Shown: in pieces, positions 35,731 to 46,304 of the stretch
How positions within the stretch are numbered: position 1 is the stretch's first letter
How the letters are laid out: each line of letters opens with the position of its first letter
Source: Corynespora cassiicola
Lineage: Eukaryota; Ascomycota; Dothideomycetes; Pleosporales; Corynesporascaceae
Assembly: GCA_022059125.1 (NCBI GenBank)
Contig: JAEUWY010000023.1
Coordinates: 868,001-932,000 of the forward strand
Direction of reading: 5' to 3'
DNA length: 64,000 bases
Translations under genes and position numbers: made by a program
The notes under the pieces: generated by a model
What the model saw: the letters and a program-made list of their open reading frames with translations, nothing else
What the model was told of the DNA's origin: nothing
The model's database searches: none

Positions 35731-37517
35731 ATGGTGTACCGTAAAAATAGCAGAGGTTGCCTCACATGTCGCGAGCGCAAAATCCTTGTGAGTCGTCCCG
35801 TGTGAAAACCAAAACTAACATGCAAGCTCACAACAGCTCTATCTAGTGCGATGAGGGCCGACCTGTATGCAAAAAATGTCAAAAAGCAAAACGCCACTGT
35901 TTAAGCGGGCAGGTGAAACGGAATATTGTTCCTGATAGTAAGCCGAAGGCTGCCTCTCTCCCTAAATGGCCAATCTTGTTGAGTCACAGTGCTCCATTTG
36001 CTTCCAGTCCATTCTGTCATGTAGACGGTATCGGGTATCGGTTTACTGTTTTGGCGCCACATTTGTGCCATTCCGCAACCAGCAATACGGCTATTCTTCG
36101 TGCGTTGTCAATACTTGCTGTTACGGCTCCATGCTCCAAGCTCTTCGACGGCCTTCTGTCACATCTGCCAGATCTGTTCTTGAAGGCGGACTCTCCAGTA
36201 CTTCCTGCCGCTGCACTCACTTGCATACGCTCTCTGAGTGTACGTGCTACTCGGGATCATAGCATATTCATCAAAGCCACAAAGATGCATATAGAGTCAT
36301 TAAACTCTCTGAAAAATGCAATCTGTAAGCCTCGCCGGGCTAGGAATTTAGAAACCCTGATGGCTGCTACACTGCTTTGTCTCAACGAGGTAATAATCAC
36401 CAAGCACTCTTGTTTGCTTTCATCGAATAGGCAAAATGGCTAATGAATCGCGGTCAGATTATTTGTGGGTCAGAAACATCAGTCGCTGAGTGGATAGCTC
36501 ATATCAAAGGTCTCAATGCTCTGATTAATCTTTGGGGTTCTGACCTGCTTCAAAATAACATTGGTCGCACTGTCTTTCGTGTATTTCGAGATCAGTGGGT
36601 GAGTCGCTTTCTTTGACTGTAACGTATCTTACCAGATATCACTCACTTCCACCATCATGCACACGTATCATGACACCTCCATTGAATTACGATGATCATT
36701 TAGCTAAAGTTCATTCTCTCAGATTTTCAGCGGTCTTCTACACTGTAATACGGATATTGAAGCCTTCGATTCTGCGATGCTTGGCGCATGCACTTCTTCT
36801 TTTCTTTCATCGCTAGAGCCTATACCAAGCGAATCAGTCCTTTATACGTTGATATCAAACCTTCTGATACTCGGTAGTCAATTCAGAAAAGCTGATAATC
36901 ACGGTTACCCCATATCAATATCCGAATTATATCGTATGCAAGACGAAATCATGGAGATAGAACACCAATTACACATCTGGGCCCTAGAGACGCCGTTGAA
37001 CTGGCAACCATCGACAATAGTTCCGACCCAAACCACCGTGGTCAACTTACAAAACGACCCTGTAGCTCATTCCTACTGTTCGCTACACGTGGGCAGAGTG
37101 TGGAATTTATACCGCGTCTTCCGAATATTTGCAAACGAACTACTAATCCGGTGCGTTGATCTATGTAAAAACACCGTCCATGGCGGCCTAAAAGCTGTAG
37201 CTGTAGCCGATTCAGCCAAGCAGACTATTGGGAATCAAGCCGATGCTGTCAATGCCTCTACTGTATTCTTTCTGGGAAGCCCTACAGGACACTCTAATAA
37301 TCTTGAGCTGCAATTCCTAAGGCCCGCGGAAGAGGCTGACGCTATTATCTATGCCGGTCACTGCATAATGTGGCCGCTCTTTGTCGTAGCACGCGCCAAT
37401 ACTCTTGATAATAAACGAAGAAGACTAGCTTTGGACAGGCTCAGGTATATTGCCGATGACCTGGGTATCAGACAAGCCCAAGTGCTTTGTCGTATGGTGG
37501 TCGCTTCTTCGATATGA
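35731..37517 (+). CDS. Zn2Cys6 transcription factor with fungal-specific domain
   Basis: Exons are 35731-35787, 35847-36389, 36431-36598 and 36723-37517, giving 520 residues. The binuclear zinc cluster is CLTCRERKIL plus CDEGRPVCKKCQKAKRHC, fitting C-x2-C-x6-C-x6-C-x2-C-x6-C, and is split by intron 1 at the third cysteine. After a short basic linker the rest fits the Fungal_trans_2 type (INLWGSDLLQ, FRVFRDQW). The third intron, 124 bases, is the least certain: it was chosen because it is the only splice that rejoins both frames, and a short exon might lie inside it. Such factors often regulate adjacent metabolic or transporter genes; here the neighbours include two broken genes. Confidence 0.75.
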
Positions 37518-37808
37518 GGGACTTGTTCAGCCTAAGAAGAATCTGCTTCTAGCTGTTATTTTCAGCCTAGTGGCAGCCGAGGGCAAAACTACATTTGTAA
37601 AGTAGAAAGAATTAGCATTGTAGGCGCAAATCATTCGCAGAATTAGTGCTCTTTTCACAAACTGACGCTTCTAAAAAGATAAAGAGGTGTTGTCTCTCTA
37701 TTTCACTGCCCCATAGTCGGCAAAACCTCATGTCATTATAAATATACCTTATTTTTTGATAATGAGGACTTTTAACGGGAGAATAAATAGGCATATCTCG
37801 ACATGGAT

Positions 37809-37855
37809 CTTGCGACATTGTACCGGGTTCTTGCGACATTGTACCGGGTTCTTGC
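37809..37855. repeat. 21-base tandem duplication, about 2.2 copies
   Basis: The unit CTTGCGACATTGTACCGGGT plus T is repeated exactly at 37809 and 37830, with a partial third copy (CTTGC) at 37851. Confidence 0.95.
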
Positions 37856-38160
37856 TGAGCATAATATTCCGTGATTTTCGACCGTCAAGTTAGCGTATAT
37901 ATCCTGTCCTAGCGTCACTTTTCTCATTCCAATATATGCCGAGGGTGGCTGTGGCTCGAATATGTACAGCACAGGGCATGATTAAATGACTATTGGTCAT
38001 GTTCTGGTATGATTGGAATGACTCCACTCCATAGTTTGGCCCTTGCACTTCACAGCTGCTGCCTAGATTCGGCCAAAATTCAGCCATGATTACCGTCCAT
38101 CCGAGCTTGAGGCTATACAAACTAGCTAATAGGGCCGTATGGAAGCATTGAAATCTTGGA

Positions 38161-38169
38161 TATATAAAG
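38161..38169 (+). promoter_or_regulatory. TATA box of the beta-propeller gene
   Basis: TATATAAAG about 100 bases before the ATG at 38262. Confidence 0.55.
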
Positions 38170-38261
38170 CAGTCAAGACGTGTCTGGATCATTCATCAGA
38201 ACTTCATCAGCTTTTCTTCACTGGCCTTCACTTGCTTCTTTCGTCTTTTGAGACCACTACC

Positions 38262-39914
38262 ATGATGCTGAATATCAGAAAAGTAGCTTCAATACTACTG
38301 TTCCTCTCGGTCCACACGGTAATTTGTAACCTTCAATGGCATCTTTTCCACAACTGATGAGAATAGAAAGGATCTAGCGGCGCTGATTCGGGAGCATGGC
38401 AGACTCCAGTTGCTGCTGTCCAGCCGCTCGTCGGGCCACCATTCGAAGGGCACTCAGCACAAGCAAATCCCATAAGACCGAAGACAAAATACAGCCCATT
38501 CTCTTTGACCTTCCATCGAGACTCGGGAAATACGCGTGCCGAAGATTATCCTGGTCCGCTGGGAAGAAACATTCAAGTTTCGTCTGCTGCGAACATCGCA
38601 CCTATGGGCTTGATGTGGGATGATGGAAGGCTTACCACCGGAGCGGTATATAATGAGACTATAGACTGCATCGTCGCATTAGATCCTGAGACATTCGACA
38701 TCAAAGCAAAGTGGACAGGCCCTACGGACAAAGGCACACAAATTTCGGCTGCATTCTTCGCCTACTCTGGCTTCTATCAAGGCCGGTTTGTAACAGCTGC
38801 TGTAGGTCCCCGCATCATAGAGATTGAACGTACCGACATCAACAATCAGACTTCGCTGAAGTTGGTGGCGGACAGAGACCTCTCTGATGCTATCGGCAAT
38901 AACACTCAGATATTCAACACAGGATACGATGGCGATGGCAATCTGTGGTTCACCACAGGCGCATTTGGATTTCCAGACGAATTTGGAGAGCCCGGAGATA
39001 GCAGCGCTACCAGCACAAGTGTCACGATCGGATACATTTCGCCCTCAGAAACGATACGCAAGTTTGAACTCCCCAATACCGCTGTGGAAAATACTATTGC
39101 TATAAGTGGCTCTGTCGTATACGTTGTTACCGGCCCTGCGGGGGAGAGCGACCATGTGGGCGCAGTAGGGCATCTATATGCCTTGGAAGCATGCTCCGAA
39201 GGCAATGGGATTAAGATTCTTTTCAAAGAAGAATATGATGCTGGTGATTTCAGGAAGCCAGGTGGCGTTGCGCGAGGGTCCGGTTCCTCTCCAGGACTCT
39301 TAGGCGACGAATACATCTCCATCACCGACAACGCCAACGGACAAATCAACGCGCTCTTTTTCAAACAGGCGAAAAATCCCTCCAGCGGAAGTAACCTAGC
39401 CTGAAAAGTTCCCCTTTTCACCGCCAACGTCAGTTCGACTGATAATGCCGTTGGTGGATATTTCAATGGAGAGACGTACAGTATCATTGCCACCAACATG
39501 TACAACGGACCAGAAATCATCAGCCCTTGGAACGCTTCAATTAAAGCGGACAGCCCGTCTCAGAAAGTTGAAATCCCAGCTCCAGGCATCGCTCGGGTTG
39601 ACTTCGACCCTAGAGATGGGTCGTGCAAAACCGTGTGGGAAGTTGATGTGCGCGCGACTGGAATTCCTATCTTGTCTACTGCCTCTGGAATTGTTTATCA
39701 GTATGCCCAGGATCATGAGATGGCTCTCACTGGCTCTTACGTATGGTACTTGTCAGCTATCGACTACCGCACAGGCGAGTTACTCTATCGTGTGCGCGTC
39801 GGTGCAGGGGGCTTGTACAACAACAACTACTCGGGACTGTTCTTGGGACCGGATGGTGCCATATATGCTTATGTAATAGGCGGTGTCGTGAAGATCTACG
39901 ATGGAGTGGTGTAG
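38262..39914 (+). pseudogene. Secreted beta-propeller-like protein interrupted by one in-frame TGA
   Basis: Exons are 38262-38318 and 38367-39914, read as one frame of 534 sense codons with a single TGA at 39402-39404. The first exon is a signal peptide (MMLNIRKVASILLFLSVHT) and ends exactly at a GT donor. The rest has repeated blade-like segments such as GYDGDGNLWFTTGAFGF, GAVGHLYALEAC and SGLFLGPDGAIYAYVIG, resembling quinoprotein or SMP-30-like propellers; the family is not recognised precisely. After the TGA the frame continues for 170 codons with equally good protein-like sequence and normal stop. No intron of credible length removes the TGA. If translated only to the TGA, a 363-residue truncated protein would result. 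Confidence 0.75.
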
Positions 39915-40647
39915 AAAGTTACGCATACCGGTCCTTATTCGTAGATATAGTTGAATATGCGAGAGATCGCATAGGCCATCTACCTCTGTGTTGAACTCTC
40001 TAGACATCCTTATCTTCTTACTCTCAGCCAAGGTATTTCCTCCCGAATCACTTCTTTTGTGATCTGAATTTTGTCCTTGGGGATAGCTCGTGTATAGACT
40101 TCGACCGAGATAAATGTCACATTCTACTTCTTGTGCAGTTATTGGCTAAAGTTTATTCATAAACAAACTTAGATTTTAGTATATCACGGATATTAAACGG
40201 GTAATACCTGTATAATCTGCCGTGTTTGCTCTTCGTGTTGTTTTTGTGGGCCTGCTTTCAAGAAAGACCCATGTCCTTCGGCCCGCAGATTCGCCAAATA
40301 TGCCGATTTCGGTACCCTCGCGACCAGACTAAACACAGATTAGCCTCATTGGGGTTATTTTAACTGAGTCTTCCAAAATACAGCCGGGATGTCGAGAGTA
40401 CCGTTGTGAACGATGCGTAGCAGCCAAATACTGCACACAACTTTTGCACCGAACAGTTGTCCGTTCGGAAATGATAGAAAAGAACTATCATGTTAAGTTA
40501 TATGCTAATACGATTTAATGGTGATATAAATATCATCAAGGTCTGGCAGATATGCTATCAACATGCTCATACTGAACCAACGGCGACAAGCAACTTACTG
40601 ATATCTTCTTCACTATAATTTGTCAGACACATCTCTACCTAAACAAC
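39915..40647. other. Intergenic, beta-propeller to orphan gene
   Basis: 733 bases, AT-rich, no supported gene. A TATAAAT lies near 40525, about 120 bases before the next start. Confidence 0.55.
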
Positions 40648-41235
40648 ATGACTTCTATCAAGGGATATGAAATCGGCGAAATCAAAGCAAAAGCTGCGTT
40701 CATTTCTGACATCATTCTCGATGCGAGAATCGATATCTCTTCTTGCGTTAACGAACAAGACTTGGGGCGCCGGGAGATGGATGTTCGAAAAGGTATGTAC
40801 ATCAAGTATGTACCCTATCAGCCGCACCCAGTCACTGGGCAAGTCATGGCTGGTGGGCGCTATCTTTTCGATACTTGGGAAGATGTTCTCAACTACGATC
40901 ATTGGACCACAAACGTTTATGAGTACGGCAACCCTCCGGAGAAGTTTTGGAGCTGGTCTATGATGAAGAAGGTCGACCGATGGAACTGGCGTGTCACTGG
41001 CGCATACCACTTCTCCCACCCCGAAACTCATGGCATGAGCCGATTCCAGCGTTGGAGTTACGACGGAGATGATGCAGAAGAGCAACTTGGCGAGGTTTAC
41101 CCCCGCATCCGCGATGCTGCGCAAGCCAATGGGGCTGCAGGAGTATGGCTCTTGTACCAGCCTGATGCCAAACTCATCGGTCTTTTCACCATCATGGAGA
41201 AAACCAACGGTATTGGACATTGGTTCGGTCTATGA
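40648..41235 (+). CDS. Uncharacterised 195-residue cytosolic protein
   Basis: A single-exon frame starting MTSIKGYEIGEIKAKAAF. It has no signal peptide or membrane span. It is rich in aromatic residues (FWSWSMMKKVDRWNWRVTG, HWTTNVYEYG), and the composition is that of a folded enzyme. The segment GGRYLFDTWEDVLNYDHW followed by a beta strand recalls dimeric alpha/beta-barrel mono-oxygenase-like proteins, but this is only an impression. The C-terminus EKTNGIGHWFGL may be conserved. Function unknown; it sits at the edge of the reductase/regulator neighbourhood. Confidence 0.65.
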   Translation: MTSIKGYEIGEIKAKAAFISDIILDARIDISSCVNEQDLGRREMDVRKGMYIKYVPYQPHPVTGQVMAGGRYLFDTWEDVLNYDHWTTNVYEYGNPPEKFWSWSMMKKVDRWNWRVTGAYHFSHPETHGMSRFQRWSYDGDDAEEQLGEVYPRIRDAAQANGAAGVWLLYQPDAKLIGLFTIMEKTNGIGHWFGL

Positions 41236-41738
41236 TACACTGGAGGGTCTCAAATCTCAGCTTTCTCTCGAATACCTTTTGCCGGGATCTCTCGGTCTGA
41301 AGCCAATCTTCGATCGCTCCAGCCTCAATCTTTCCATGGGGCTTCCAAAGTCCCGTCTAGCCGGAGGTGTTCATCAAGCCACCAATCTAGCTCCTGTACT
41401 CCCTTCAGTCACCGTATAGTCCCGCATACCAGGGTCTACTGGAAGTGACAGTCGTGGAAGAAAGGCCAGACCAATAGTTAGTTGGATAGGTGGAAAAATT
41501 CAATATTTTAGCCGTATTCTCGAGCACGTTTGAGTGTCTACAGTGTTTTCACCTCTAAATGCGTGTAACTGACGCACTTTTCGGTACACTAATGGAGCTT
41601 TACTAACAATCTAAAAATTTGAAGTGCATTGGAAAAGAAAAGCCTAGCAATATAAAGCATCATCCATTACTTCTCAATATGACTGCAACTCGATGAATAG
41701 AAAAGTATATCTTCCAAATCCGAGTTGTTAATTCCTGA
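41236..41738. other. Intergenic, orphan gene to CHAT gene (convergent)
   Basis: 503 bases between two converging stops. A frame open to 41419 overlaps the orphan gene's end but shows no recognisable feature. Confidence 0.55.
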
Positions 41739-44700
41739 CTAAGCACCGAAATGCACGAAATTGGCCCACAACAGCACATCTTCTGACCCTTTAGCCCGTC
41801 CGAACTTTGCACCTCGACAAGCTGATGTAGCAGTATGAAACGCACGTGCTATGCGATCGTCCCTTTCTAGTTCCTGATCATCTTTTGCATGGCTCATCCG
41901 GAACAGCTCTTGATAAAACACTTTCGCGATAAAAGCCGCCGCCTTATCATCAGCCTCCCAGAGCGTTCCATTTACCGCTGGAAACCCCATGAGCTGGAAG
42001 ATGCTGGCGAGATGGATGTTCTCGTCCAAAAGTTTCAGTTCGTACTGCTGGGCCGTGCAACATGCAGAGAGATAGGCGAGTTGCGGCGCTCGGGAGGAGA
42101 GATTAGCATTTCCGTTGAATTTTCTTAGATTCTGTATGGGAAGTGGGTCCGGCGAGTCTGCACTCCGGTCATTACCAAACAGTAGGGCAGTCTTTGACGG
42201 GTCGCTGAGGTCTGGCTCCGCGTGACATGAGAAATGGAGGATGTCAACCTCGCTGCCGCGCACTCGCTCTAGAACTTGTGCTGAGGTGGGCTGACAGAGC
42301 TCGACTAATTTGCTGTCCTCCTCACTAGTTTCAGAAGTTGAGAATGCGTCTCGTACTGCTTGTGCCTCGCCCTCGGTATTCAGGCTAGACCGCGCCGGAG
42401 TATGAGGCATTGTCACCAAGGCCACATTGGGTGGTTGGACCGACACCTTGGATTGACAATCCCTGGCGAACTGCAAAGCCGAACAAGTGGAGGTATAGGA
42501 TGGTAAGACATGGCTCCACGCATTTTGTTTGGGGTATTTGCTGCCTTTCCCAGCTGCGTGCAGCGGCATGAGCCCAAGGTATCCACTTGTAACGAACCAC
42601 AATCTTGGGAGAGTCGACGGTTTTACGTCTTGCAGTAGATCCAAGTGATTGAGCACTGGCTTTACAGCCGTGTCCCAAAGCCATAACAGCAACGCTCTCA
42701 TCTGTTTGTTCGCTGCTGGACGTTTTGACGGTGGCCTGAGGCTCAGCCTGTTGTCGCCGGTGACAAGTGGTATCTTTTTCTGAACTTCTGCAAAATCAAG
42801 CTCAGGGAGCGGCAGGGAATCTATCGCATCTGGCTTTATGACAAGCGCATATGAATTAAACCCGAAAGAGACGCAGAAAGACACAAGAGGTCCTCGATTG
42901 GCGAGTTGGCATATCTGCTTTGCGGACATACTTTGGTTGAAATTTTCCAGTCCTGGAAGCTGTCGAATCTCGTTTTCGATCTCCTCGAATCTTTCCTGGT
43001 CGCGATTAAGCTTTGCCACAAGATCCATCTCTTGTTTCCCCTCCACTGCTAGTGGTTGCGATAGCGAGTGGCGAAGCTCCGTATATTCTGTATGAAGGGC
43101 AGGGCTTTTTTCCTCCAAGATTGGCAGTCGGTCATGTTGCCGTATAGCAATATTTGCCATGATACCGCGCCCAGCTTCCAAGATTGTGGCACCTTCTTCT
43201 GGCTTACCCAGCATAATGAACGACATGCAAGCGTTCATTGACATCCCACTAAGACCACGAAGCTGGCGCTGGCGATCGTTTTCGTCCAATGATAGAGGAC
43301 TGACCTTCTGAAACATACGAATACTTTCGGACAATATCTCACTAGCAGACCCCCAGTCCTTCAAGCTCATGTAGCATCGACCGGCCAGCATGCCGTTGCG
43401 AATTTTGCTGGAAGGCGTCGCGAAGCGATGCTCGAGACCTTTACGATGTGAGGATATGGCAAGGAGGTAGTTTTCCTTCTTCTGCTCCTCGTCATCGTCC
43501 AGCAGCAGCACGTTCAGCAGTGCCTGCCTATAGCCTAGCGTGCAAAGATACCACGCCATGTCGGGATCATTTTCCGGTAGGATAGCAACACAGTCTTTCT
43601 GGATATCCAGAGCTTCATGCAGGTATTTGGATTTCTCTTCCAAGTCCTCCGTGAATTTGGATCTTTCTTGAAGCATACCCCCCAGATTCATCAGCATCCT
43701 TGCTCTCTTATGGTTCGAAGCGGGGCTTTTTTCTGTGTCGAACTCGTCAGCTTGAGTTTCTTGGCCAAAGGCTTGTATTGAGAAGTGATGCAGATAGGAT
43801 CATACTCACCAAGTACGCCACGCATGAGCTCAATAGCTCGGTCAATCTCATTCAAGTCATTCGTAACTTTGAATTTCGATGAGAGTAAAGATGAAAGGGT
43901 TGTTTGATAGAATACCAGGTCACCTTCATCGTGGCCACTACATGATATTGCCTCGGATACGAGCTTGATTGCTCTATCAATGTCGTCTATATTTCCTAGA
44001 CGCGAGAACTTTTCGCTCAGAATGCTGGCCAAAGAGTGAAGTCGCCTCGGATATTGAGCATGTCCTGTCAATAGCAAGTCAGCATCCCCGACAAGACACA
44101 AGTAAGAACGATCTATGTAGTCGAGTGACTCACCCTTGTTTGTACTCGCAAGGACATTTTCTGATGCCGAAAGCGCCTCTTCCATGTCTTCTGAGTTATG
44201 TATGCACTTGAACCTTGCCTGTAGCAGTTGGCTTAACAGATCAAGCATAGAGTATCGAGAAGGATCATCGTTCAAAACAGCCGACAAAGCTTCACGCTCT
44301 ACTTGAATACTCTCTTCCAGAACTTGAATATCCCCTGAACTCTTGAAGACTTCCATGAGTCCATTAGCCAGATTATGCAATCTCAATGACCGCTTTGCGT
44401 GGTCTGCTGGTAGAGCCAAAACAACCTGTCTCAATAGCTCTATGGAAGCGCCCAAATTATCTTCGCCGCCAACAAGGTGATACTTGATTCCAAAGCTAGT
44501 GGAGAGGATGGTGTTTGCTCTCAATGAAGACCCCAGAAGATGACTCTCTTTCACGGCCTCTTTGGCAGTTGCCATTGCGGCATCGATGTCTTCGACTGAA
44601 GCCCGAAGCGTGGCACGACGACAGAGTTGAGTAGCCAAGTTCTCCAAAGCCATTACTCGATGATGTATATTGTTGGTTCTGGGTTTTGCCGCTTCCTTTG

Positions 44701-45673
44701 CTGTCCGAAGTGCTCGATCCAGATCAGCTGGATTGGAGAAATGGTCATATTTCGCTCGAAATAGCATGCTCTTGGTGATTGTAGCGGATACGAAGACATC
44801 GGCCGTGGAATTACGGAGATCAACAGCATTGATGGATCGAAGCGCAAGATCCAGATTCTTGACATCGTTTGTCCTTCTGATGTAGAGAAGTTCACAATCG
44901 GCGACTTGTATTGCGGTTTTGTTGTGGTATTTGTTATCGGGAGGGAACAACGCCAATGCGGCAGAAAAGTTTGAGCGGGCAGACTCGAGGGTTTCCAGAT
45001 CCTGGCACCAATCATATTTGCGCTTGAAGCCTGAAGCTCGCTCGAAAAGATAGACGCCCTTTGCTATCTCAAAGGGCATGTCGATAAGAGTCTTTACATG
45101 CCCAAGCGTTTCCATATCTTGTGGCAGCAATTGAACCTTATCCTTCCACTTTTTCGAAGCCGATAAAGCACTCTCAGCCATTTCAATTGCCTCTTGCTGA
45201 TCACTCTTGTTCTTCTCTCCATGTGCAAAATAGCGATAAGAGTATGCTCTGCCCAAAAAGCAAGCTTCCAAGACGTATGCGTAAGAAGGTTTCGGCGCAA
45301 GTTCGTAAACGGGGCGCATTAGGTTGATAGCTTGGTCGAGGACTTTGGCGTCGTCTGTAGCGAAGAACAAGCGTTGTAGCTTGAGGCATTGCATGATGGT
45401 TGAATCGTGCACGAACTCGCCCAGGGAGTCGTTGCGCTTGAACACATGCATTGAATAACCCTCATTGACCATGTTCATGCCTTTCTGAAGAAGCCTGATG
45501 GCTCCATGGAGACCCTCAACGTCTCCTGTTGCATCATAATGGCTTTCCTGTTGGTTAATCTGACGTTCCAACTGCGTGGCTGTACGGATTCTCTCCTCTG
45601 TGTCCTTGTCCAAAACACCAAAGGCAGAACGCATCGAGCCTCCAATGCGATCTATGACCTTTGAGAAGGGCAT
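41739..45673 (-). CDS. TPR-CHAT protein, putative caspase/separase-like protease
   Basis: Minus-strand exons are 45673-44134, 44064-43810 and 43702-41739, giving 1252 residues. The 69-base intron is a multiple of three and is hidden inside an open frame; the 107-base one joins two frames. The first true ATG gives MPFSKVIDRIGGSMRSAF. About residues 40-850 are helical TPR-like repeats of the form LDQAINLMRPVYELAP, IDRAIKLVSEAI and LEESIQVEREAL. The last 350 residues are a CHAT domain: the His site is LHFSCHAEPD (His about 1092), the Cys site is AYLSACCTAQ (Cys about 1146), and the end is LLWANFVHFGA. CHAT proteases with TPRs cleave partner proteins in bacterial and fungal cell-death systems. 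It is divergent from the gasdermin-like gene 631 bases away, which is the obvious candidate substrate. Confidence 0.88.
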
Positions 45674-46304
45674 GGCAAATCGGCGGGTTGGTGTTTGTAT
45701 TTCGATTAAGAAAAATCCTGAAGCTTCGAAAGTTGAGATGGCTGTTAAATTTGTCGCATTCAAGTAACAAAACGATCAAAGTGGATATAGGTGACGAATC
45801 CTGAGCGTCTATTTTTGTCGTTCCTCGTCAGATTATTTTACAAGGCGGTCGGAAAATTGCCTAGATGGGAGGGATAGCGGATGTGGGGCAGCGAATAAGC
45901 ACTAGGCAGGGTGATAATGCGCTACAATTCCAAAGGAGCACACAGGTTTTGGGGCTGTAATACCACCGAGGATCAAGCAAGGCAGAATCGCATCTACCAC
46001 TGCATCCTCCAGAGCTAAGGAGGAAAAAGGTTCTGGAGGAACATAATTTAACTGGTCCTCTCATCCTTCGGCCAATTTCGGAGTCCTTACGTCGCGTCGT
46101 CTAGAAGGGGACAGTCTATTGAGGCGATGCTAGAAGTGCTCCGAGCGTTTTAGTGTACTTTAATACTACCAGCCACGTTGAGCAGAGCTGTGACAACATT
46201 TATAGGTCGCCATCTCCAATCTCAAGTCACGTTGAAACGAACAATCAGCTCATCACATAAGTACGCACAAAACGATTCTCACTTAGAACTTTTCTCCCGT
46301 TCAA
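45674..46304. other. Shared promoter between the CHAT and gasdermin-like genes
   Basis: 631 bases between the two divergent ATGs. No gene is seen. A short shared control region fits co-regulation of a protease and its target, but no specific site was recognised. Confidence 0.5.

Larger units (their letters stand above)
37518..38261. other. Intergenic, Zn2Cys6 to beta-propeller gene
   Basis: 744 bases, AT-rich, containing a 21-base tandem duplication at 37809-37855 and a TATATAAAG box at 38161-38169. Confidence 0.6.

Noticed and set aside
35577..35897. 106-codon minus frame overlapping the Zn2Cys6 start
   Set aside because: It overlaps the clear zinc-cluster exon on the other strand and has no features of its own.
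45674..45763. Upstream extension of the CHAT frame to 45763
   Set aside because: It begins with TTG, not ATG. The first real ATG is at 45673.
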